Below, one piece after another: positions 56,600-64,000 of a stretch of 64,000 nucleotides of DNA; within the stretch, counting starts at the first letter, position 1, and the number at the start of each line of letters is the position of its first letter. The position numbers and the translations under genes were made by a program. The DNA is taken from the NCBI GenBank assembly GCA_038501625.1, contig JAZAYU010000012.1, positions 868,001 to 932,000 of the forward strand, written 5' to 3'. Origin of the DNA: Corbicula japonica (taxonomy: Eukaryota; Mollusca; Bivalvia; Venerida; Cyrenidae). The notes under the pieces are model-generated. The model saw nothing but the letters and a program-made list of their open reading frames with translations, did no database searches and was not told where the DNA came from.

Positions 56600-59530
56600 A
56601 TTTTTTTTTCAGGACGTGTAGAAATAATTACGTTGTTTAAGCACCAGCGAATCTGATGAATATGTTACATTAACGCGAATGCTCAAAGAGGTACCATAGA
56701 GCTTTCCACAGTTGATACTTATTTGTACATTGAGAGAAAAGCCACGCTTATAATATTCAGTATTCATTACCAACATTCATAAAATGTAGTTTTAGTTGGT
56801 TCAGCAGATCTCGTCAAACTTGAAGTTGACGAGCGTTAAAAGACAGTAAACAATAAATTAGGATGCTGATGCATTTATTACTTTCACTTAAGCTTTATGC
56901 TGCTATTATCTTTTGTTTTTGTTTGAACGATTTTCTGTAAAACTATTAAAGGAACTCAAGAAGCACTATTTGTATTTAAATTAATCTATCATCATAAAAT
57001 TGTCGTTATGCCACAGTTCTGAAAACAACTTTTTCTTTACTTTAAAGGCTGGTTTTGCATTCCTTACAGTATATTCTAGTAGATCGCCCTTACATAGAAA
57101 TGATAGTGCTTGTGTTGTCTACCTTACTGTACTTGTCAAAATAATGTTATCGTTTAGTATCCCAAGACCGAAATCAGATCCGTTATATTGCATGTGTATG
57201 GGGAAGCAGTCATTGGGGTCACGGGCATCCCCGGAAATCTTTAACAAGTAAAACTCAATTTGGATTGCAACTGCGACGAGTCCAACCGTTCACTATAGAC
57301 CCCAAGAAGAGAACGCATAGATATATGCGGTTTTGAGAGGGAATATGGGAATCAAAATAAATCAATTCGTATTTCGTTAATAATGCATATATTCAAGGGC
57401 AAGTTTTGAACTTTATGGCGGCGAAAGTTTTGTAACATAAATTAAATAGTTAAAGTTTAAATGATAAAAATACAGAAGCACGTATAGAATGGTTACCAAG
57501 TTGCTATTTCAAAACAATCGTTTAAGTTTTGTTTTCTTAAAATAGATTAAAAGGTCACTTTGAAAACCACCGAAGACGAAAAATGTGAAAATATTACAGG
57601 CTCGGTTTCATTGAGCCTGTTATAGACTTTAAAGCATATCAAAAACATAAAATACCGCATCGTAATTAGAGCTCCAACTTGGATATCAAAAGGACAGGGA
57701 AATAGATAGATCTAAAAAAACATGGCAGTTTTTGTGCAACAAGCTCAAAACGAGGCACTTTTATGCAAATCTTTGAGAAAGAGCATAATACATGTATATA
57801 AATGTCCCTCTAAATGAGTAATTGCGAATAAAAGATAAAATGTAATGTTCATAACTAATGAAGACATGGGTAGTCATCAAACCAACTAGGTTTAAACTCT
57901 CGCATCTCAGGTTATTTCAATAGTGCGCTCGTGAAATGCAAAAGTGTGTAATTATGGATTGAAATTATATTTCAACAAACTTGACTAACTAAGTACTTGT
58001 AACTGAGGTAACGTGTCATTTATCCTATAAATTGATATCAGACAAGTTCAATAAACAAAATCATTATTGATGCTTCCACGCTGAATGTGTAATCATAACC
58101 TCATGTGGCCATCCTAGTCGTTTATCTCTGTCGTCCGCAGCTTATTGGTCGTATTGATGACTGTCTTTTAGCGTAGCGCCGCCCAATTGACTACACTTAT
58201 GATATTAGATAAAAATATTGCCCATGCTGATCTCATATGTTTACTTTAAACAATGGCCATGTCACATTCGCTAAACCTCCGGTATCTTCTGATAACATTC
58301 ACCAAATTTGCACTGGAAATCGCAAACAAATGGCAAAATCGCTGATCCCCCCCTTTTTTTTTACTTTAAACAATGATCACCTCACTTCGCTAAACTTCCG
58401 TTAACTTCTGAGAACATTCGCACTGGAAAGCGCAAAAAGCAAAATCTCTCTTTAAAAGACAATATTTTGACAATTAAGCAAGTTCTGAGCATTCGTTTCC
58501 TCCCAAATGCTTGTTTAAAACATCTCCTCGTTTACTATAAGCCTCTACTGTTTCACGACCGTATGTTTGGTGATTTATACCACAAGAAAGACATTTTTAA
58601 AATTAACACATGGGTAGAAGTGTTCATCAATTTTCTAAAGTCAATGCATGGACATGAGATTTTTTGAAACCCGCATAATGTCATCTAACATGGCATACAC
58701 TGAAATTGACATCATTAAAACTAACAAACAAAAACAGGAAAATGTGCGAGAACCACCAATATTACATGTCTAAGTTCAGCATTCTAACGAAATTGTTGAA
58801 GATCAGAATAGTTAATTTAATAATTTGAGTCCCTGTCAGGCTGCTCATCCCCCCACCCTAGGACAGTGACGAAATTTTGTTGTTGAACTCTAGATTTTGG
58901 AATACATTTTTGGTTGAAAGTGTATGCTAATGACCGACTAGCTTTTTGTAAACTTTTGTTTACAGACAGCCTTTCCCGCAAAAGTCGGAGCGTGCTCGAT
59001 TGGAAATTCCGACATTTAGAACAGGGAGAACTCCAATCGAGTGCGTCAGAACTGTGTTCTGGCAGCGTTCTACCCATTCCATCGAAATAGGTGGTGTGAA
59101 TCGGTCAGTGTTTTATACTGCACCAAACTGAAATATTTTTAGATACTGTTTTTTTTTGCCATAAAATAAGATAATGGTTACATTTCAGTACTATGCCAAG
59201 AATTTCACCAACATAAATACCAGAAATAGTGTTATTTTTCAGTAAATTATAAATATTGCTTTTTGTTGACTGATCTAAAAACTAGGAAAACTTAGTTGAA
59301 CTATGAAGTATGGCTTATTAAGACCATTAGGAGTTCTTTAGACTTCAAAAGATATAATTAACATGCAATTATGTAACACTTTTTATAAAAACCTATCATG
59401 ATTCTGTTCCGACATCCAATCTCACTCGTTTGGCAGATTCTTAGACTCTTTCTCCGTCGTTATCAGAAAATAAACGACTGTTGTAAACCAAAAAACTAGA
59501 GGCCTCTGATTGGCTTCTGGATTACGTCAA
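56600..59530. other. Intergenic region, nothing firmly assigned
   Basis: AT-rich. Near 58,235-58,450 a ~115-bp segment (GCTAAAC-TCCG-TA-CTTCTGA-AACATTC) is present twice. Sequence near 58,985 (AGTCGGAGCGTGCTCGATTGG) recurs in part, in the other orientation, near 61,120. Confidence 0.45.
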
Positions 59531-59559
59531 GCCTGTTCTCTGTATCTATTTAAAAAAAA

Positions 59560-59909
59560 TTTCTCCAGCTTCTTTAAAACAAGGTTATCGGTATCACAAA
59601 TTAAGGAAAACCTTTTGCAAGTTTTATCGCCGATATCCAGATCTAATTCATAAATACAGCTGCAGTTTAAAATCACTATTGCAACAAGGAATTTCACAGC
59701 CAGTTTTTTATGGAGATTTAATTTATAAACTTAAGAAGATAAAAGGCGATGCAAATTTCTCCCGGTTATTCGTAAAAACCATCTGTAAATTTAAAAAGAA
59801 AGGTTACCAACAAGATATTTTACAGCGCTCTGCAGGCCTGGTGATTAACCCATCTACAGTTGATCATTATGCTTACCTCTTTGGTTGCACGACGGTGGCA
59901 GGGGTGTAA
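59560..59909 (+). pseudogene. Retroelement protein C-terminal fragment
   Basis: The frame reads GYRYHKLRKTFCKFYRRYPD, then SQPVFYGDLIYKLKKIKG, then DILQRSAGLVINPSTVDHYA and the end TTVAGV plus stop. The pattern FYGDLxYKxxK...GYxxDIxxxxAxLVxNPxTVxxYAxLFxC is one I know as the end of repetitive reverse-transcriptase proteins in molluscs and cnidarians; the clade name is uncertain. The 5' part is missing, and the repeat-type 3' end at 60,190-60,460 follows. Confidence 0.6.
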
Positions 59910-60344
59910 GAGTTTATGAAAGTTTATGGGGAAATCTTTTCTTAAAAGAACCTAAAAGCTCGATTTGTTTCTTTTATCCCTGTCATCGTGTTCTTGCTGA
60001 TTTTACTCCAGGTGCTCTGGTCTCGGAAAGATCATTGAGTACCCGCCCTTTGGCTTTGCAATGCTATTAAATTCTTATGTTTATATGTTTGTATGCTTTT
60101 GCATGCAACATTGTTGAGCTGATGGGTGGGTTGGAGTTATTTCACCAAGACAATTTGTACTTGTTTTGTGATACGAGAACCTGTTGGGGCAAGTGTGAGG
60201 TTGGTGCACCCTAGAACCTGGTTTAAACCCCCAGTGGCAATTTGTTTTGCCACTGACCGTTCCAAGGCGGTATCCCCAAAGGTTCTCTTTTTTATTAATT
60301 GTTTGTGGCGTCCTATTTGAATTGACATACATATATAAAACATG

Positions 60345-60345
<1 letters not shown>

Positions 60346-60382
<37 letters not shown>
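60346..60382 (+). repeat. CT microsatellite
   Basis: An unbroken CT run of about 18 units inside the retroelement 3' end. Confidence 0.95.
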
Positions 60383-60385
<3 letters not shown>

Positions 60386-60479
60386 TCTCTTCTTTTTCGC
60401 TGCGTGGGGAGGCTGTGTTTTTTGAGTGTGGCGATTCCTGATATGCATATGTTGCTTTTTTCTTATCAACTAAGCCTAT

Positions 60480-61960
60480 TGCTCATTACAATAATTCAAC
60501 ATAACACTTGATTAAAGAGAAACCATTTGTAAAAAAGAAAAGAAGAGGTACAGCTTATACTGTATTAAACCAGCATCTAGAAGGTGTAAACGTCGCCCTG
60601 AACGACAGGATATGGCAAACAGTGTGCAGTATTTGTGCAACTCGAATGGTTAACATTTAAACCCCCGACGCACTACGCCAGCAGTGGTTACAAGCGTCGT
60701 AACAATACAGATACATATCTCATCATAATATGCATTCCAAACATATGAATGGCAATAAATCAGTGACCGACATTTAAGTGGCATCAAATTGCTATCAGCA
60801 ACTCTGCTGTGATAACGGTAAACATACATCTTGTAATATGACTCCGAGTTCGTTGTATTTGTAAATCTAACACCAACTGGTGTTGTTAATCTCCAGCAGC
60901 AGTATGTACTTTACTTGCAAGCTTGGGGAATACCGCCTATTTTAAACCTCGAGGAAAGATAACTGAAGCTCGCTAAGGATTCTCTGGGGACTATAATCGC
61001 CAGACAAAATTGGTTTACTACTGTCGCTGTCTGCTGAAAGTACAGACATGCGCAGTGAAACAGTCAAGCAGATTCTGTGGAAGAGTCGGAATTTGATTCT
61101 GGCACAGTTCCGACAGCCCAATCGAGCACGCCCGGATATTCATTAGTCTCTAAGAAAAACATAAACGATGTCTTGCTTTTGACCAACAAAATCAATATAA
61201 CGGATTGAATCTATTTCATATATGGGATCATCCTGAACAGTTGTTTGAATCAAATAACGTAACAGTTCAATTTATACACAAATAATATTTTGCTATGAAG
61301 GTTTTCATCACGTGACTTTCTAAAAAAAGACGCATAACATTTTTTCTACACCCTGTAGAAAATACAACACACGTATGTTTATATAATTTAACATGTCGTT
61401 ATATATCTGCTCAATTTCTGATTTGATGTTACTACAACGTCCAGATATTGTTTCATCAACATTTAGAAGACTTTTCTTGCAAATAGGGGGAACGGAATAG
61501 CATTCCCAAGCTCTAGACGGGCGGCTTTGTCTAAAGTGACCACGTCCGGTGCCGCTGTTAACCGGTGTTACCCTTCAAAGTTCAAGTTTGGTCCATTATA
61601 ATATGTCGGTCATCCTGATGACCGACAAAAATCATTTTCAACTTGCACTTATTAACGATTATGAGCCTCTTATGCTTGTATTTCCCCAATTTAGCTGGAG
61701 ATCTTTCACATCTATGATGATACCGAAGCGTTTGACATAACAAGGGAAAACTAACACAAGATGCTTAACATTTAAAATGCAGGGAATTTGTATGGATTAC
61801 CATAACACTTAATGGCTATATAATACATATTACAGCGCAAAACAAACGCTAATTTTAGAATATCCTTATTCTTAATGCCTCTGTATGAACTGAACTCGAG
61901 ACGCGATGATAATAGATCTAATAAGGAGGAAAGAGAAGTATTATCTGACTTTATATTGAC
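60480..61960. other. Intergenic region, nothing recognised
   Basis: No coding exon, RNA gene or clear element seen. Confidence 0.4.

Positions 61961-61961
<1 letters not shown>

Positions 61962-62012
<51 letters not shown>
61962..62012 (+). repeat. ATC microsatellite (~17 units)
   Basis: An unbroken ATC run; it produces artificial poly-Ile and poly-Met frames. Confidence 0.95.
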
Positions 62013-62585
62013 GAATTCATTTTAAGTTACCGTTCGCATTCTTTCATTTTCAAGTTTCTCTGTATTTATGAACCAGATACTCAGTATAAATTAAGACAAA
62101 TGAAAAAGAAAATGATGTTTTACTCGTATTTTTCATTTGTGTTCTGATATTTTTATTGTATTGTTAAAAGAAAACAATAAAAGTTACGAAGTTATAGCAT
62201 ACATATGCAAGAAAAAAATGTAAATGTATACCGGGGTCAGAATAATATCATGTCGATAAATAATCAAATCAATAAATCGAATTAGCACACTAATTCATAT
62301 TGAAATCCGGTCATCTTTTGTCGGTGCTCGTCTTTCTGCCTTTTCGGGGTTTCAACCTAAGAGATTATTTCCTCCATAGTAGGCTTAACTCTGAACTACA
62401 TTGTGAACATTAAACTGTCTTTCCGTCTGCTGCCCTTTTCAAGCATTTCCGCACATGCATGTTGTTAAAGGATAGGTGGGTTGTTCGTTCTCTCCATGAG
62501 ATTGGATGAGCAGCTTGTCTATTATTAAATTATGACTAAATGAGATGTATATTGTGGATAAATCATAAGTTGACAAAGTGAACGC

Positions 62586-62807
62586 CTAAAAATTATTTGA
62601 TTTAAGCTTCTTTAAAACGTCACCTGTGTTATTAATAGACCAAAACAGATTTTGCAGTGGTTTTAATACATTTTCGAAATACCCAATAGCATGCGCATTA
62701 ATTGCTGTAAGACAAGATCTTAAAAGCACGAATAATTTAGGAGTTATGTAAGAAATGGAGTTGGCGATAAATCTTGCTTCATATGATGTGATGTGCATAT
62801 TAGGCAA
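62586..62807 (-). pseudogene. Retroelement reverse-transcriptase fragment
   Basis: The minus-strand frame has RFIANS, LRSCLTAINAHAIGYFEN and FWSINNTGDVLKKLKSNNF. The order RFIAxS...LxSCLxxIxxH...xWxIxNSxEVLxxL matches the region before the catalytic palm of the same broad class of reverse transcriptases as the 59.6-kb fragment. The YxDD region is absent, so it is a dead fragment. Confidence 0.5.
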
Positions 62808-62830
62808 CCAGCTATATATCAGATATTTAT

Positions 62831-62970
62831 AGGTTATTAGACGTTTTACTGTACAATACGGGAATATATTTGGACGAGTACACAGCTTGAAAAGTCATAT
62901 TGGACGAGCCGTCAAGCTGTGTACGAGTCCAAATATATCCCGTATTGTACAGTAAAACGTCTAGTAACCT
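62831..62970. mobile_element. Foldback palindrome with ~55-bp arms
   Basis: AGGTTATTAGACGTTTTACT and on through CGTATTGTACAGTAAAACGT to TAGTAACCT. Both arms include GAATATATTTGGAC or its complement and ACACAGCTTGA. Confidence 0.8.
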
Positions 62971-62971
62971 T

Positions 62972-63272
62972 TTTATTCTACATCTAATAAATGAAGCATG
63001 ACTTTTCAAGCGTTTAAAGACTATTCCATATATATTCCATATTGTACGGTCCAATATTTTATTAAGTTCTACAAGCGCCTACACGACCACGTGTTTTTTT
63101 TTTCATTCGGATCATTTTTACGGTCAACGGCTTTTATCGTTGTAAAACAATGGTAAAGTGCATTTGCATGAAAAAAATACGGACTTTTTCGGATCCAATA
63201 CGGGAAAATATTGGACGGTCACGTGGTACAATTAAAGAACGCTAATTGGATGAATTTATTAGATGTAGAATA
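62972..63272. mobile_element. ~300-bp inverted-repeat element adjoining the palindrome
   Basis: TATTCTACATCTAATAAAT at 62,976 and ATTTATTAGATGTAGAATAA ending at about 63,272. Motifs such as CCAATA and ATACGGGAAAATATTGGAC inside link it to the neighbouring palindrome. Confidence 0.6.
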
Positions 63273-64000
63273 ATTTATCTTATGAGATGCAACTCTGATT
63301 TTGAATTTTGTATTTTGTATACTGTGTGGAATAAAAATATCATTCTCTAATAGGCAGTAATATGCATTTCCATTACTGCCCATTAACAGGCCCAATCAAC
63401 CGAGCCTGCAATATTTTCATATTTGTCGTGTTCGGTAGCTTTCAAAGTTCCCATTTCATCTGTTTTACTAAAGAATTCATAGTATAAGCACTTGTACAAT
63501 TTTATATAACTTATTTAACATGCATATAAGAAATAACCACATCCTCACATGACCTAAAAGCCTATATGACAAAATTATAAAATGATCATTATCAAATAAG
63601 ACACCAGAAACAATCATTGTGTACACACCGGTCACGTGATCATCACACTGACCAGTGTACTTTGGCTCAAAGTACACTGGGATTGGGACTTTTTCAAAAT
63701 GGTTACCTGCATATAGGAAGTAAGCATGGCTAGATCCGCTCTTACATACAGATATAAGACAGTGTTCAAAAGTCACATTAGACTTAAAATAAGGGATATA
63801 CGACTCAATATTACGGGTTATCTGATACGTTTCTAAACTAAATCGACAAAAAATACCATATTTATTCATTTGTCTACGGTTAATTGACGTAGTATACATT
63901 GCGGACTGTTAACACCGCGTATGAAGACTAAACTCCTGATTAGGATTGTTATGCGTTTTTATGATAGAGATAAATGTTAGCTTGATGACGTGACCGCTAA

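Noticed and set aside
61772..62147. Poly-Met and poly-Ile open frames
   Set aside because: These are artefacts of the ATC microsatellite.
63477..63899. Minus-strand open frame of 140 codons
   Set aside because: No recognisable motif or splice context. It contains a short inverted repeat (CCAGTGTACTTTG / CAAAGTACACTGG) and AT-biased composition, so it is probably chance or an element.

Overview
The window is animal nuclear DNA. Genes are split by GT-AG introns, there is no operon structure, and most of the sequence is repeat-derived. The dense small inverted-repeat transposons, the minisatellites and the style of the tandem repeats suggest a lophotrochozoan, most likely a bivalve mollusc. That assignment is an inference from repeat style and protein resemblance, not proof.

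Layout. (1) 1-17.2 kb, plus strand: the 3' seven coding exons of a facilitated sugar transporter closest to SLC2A12 (GLUT12). Its N-terminal exons lie before the window, and its last intron (8.5 kb) is full of repeats. (2) 21.4-28.0 kb, minus strand, tail to tail with the transporter: a complete five-exon gene for a 156-residue single-SAM-domain protein of SAMD12 type. (3) 28-36.9 kb: repeat-rich intergenic DNA with a LINE reverse-transcriptase tail, a promoter-like motif cluster near 29.1 kb and a tRNA-derived SINE. (4) 36.9-38.4 kb, plus: one large coding exon for a 486-residue, apparently disordered protein that I do not recognise. (5) 43.3-50.0 kb, plus: a complete eight-exon gene for a 444-residue amino-acid/auxin-permease (AAAP; SLC32/36/AVT-like) transporter. 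(6) 54.7-55.9 kb, minus: OST4, the 36-residue oligosaccharyltransferase subunit, with an intron in its 5' UTR. (7) 56-64 kb: intergenic DNA with retroelement fragments, foldbacks and microsatellites.

All splice phases were checked by hand and agree across every intron of SLC2A12-like, SAMD12-like and the AAAP gene. The genes look functionally unrelated: sugar import, a SAM adaptor, amino-acid transport and N-glycosylation.

The most unusual feature is in the SAMD12-like gene. A minisatellite of about 39 units of 34 bp (22,251-23,560) lies directly against coding exon 4. Its unit is a copy of that exon's own 3' splice acceptor plus about its first 27 coding bases. The true exon start is therefore the last unit, in transcription order, of a run of decoy acceptors. 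In the AAAP gene a 40-bp array begins 1-2 bases inside intron 6, at the splice donor, and a 46-bp array in intron 1 carries an acceptor-like motif in many units. A second theme is an abundant ~230-bp TTAA-flanked element built of two hairpins. About 20 copies lie in the first 28 kb and around 52-54 kb, and the region between is nearly free of it.
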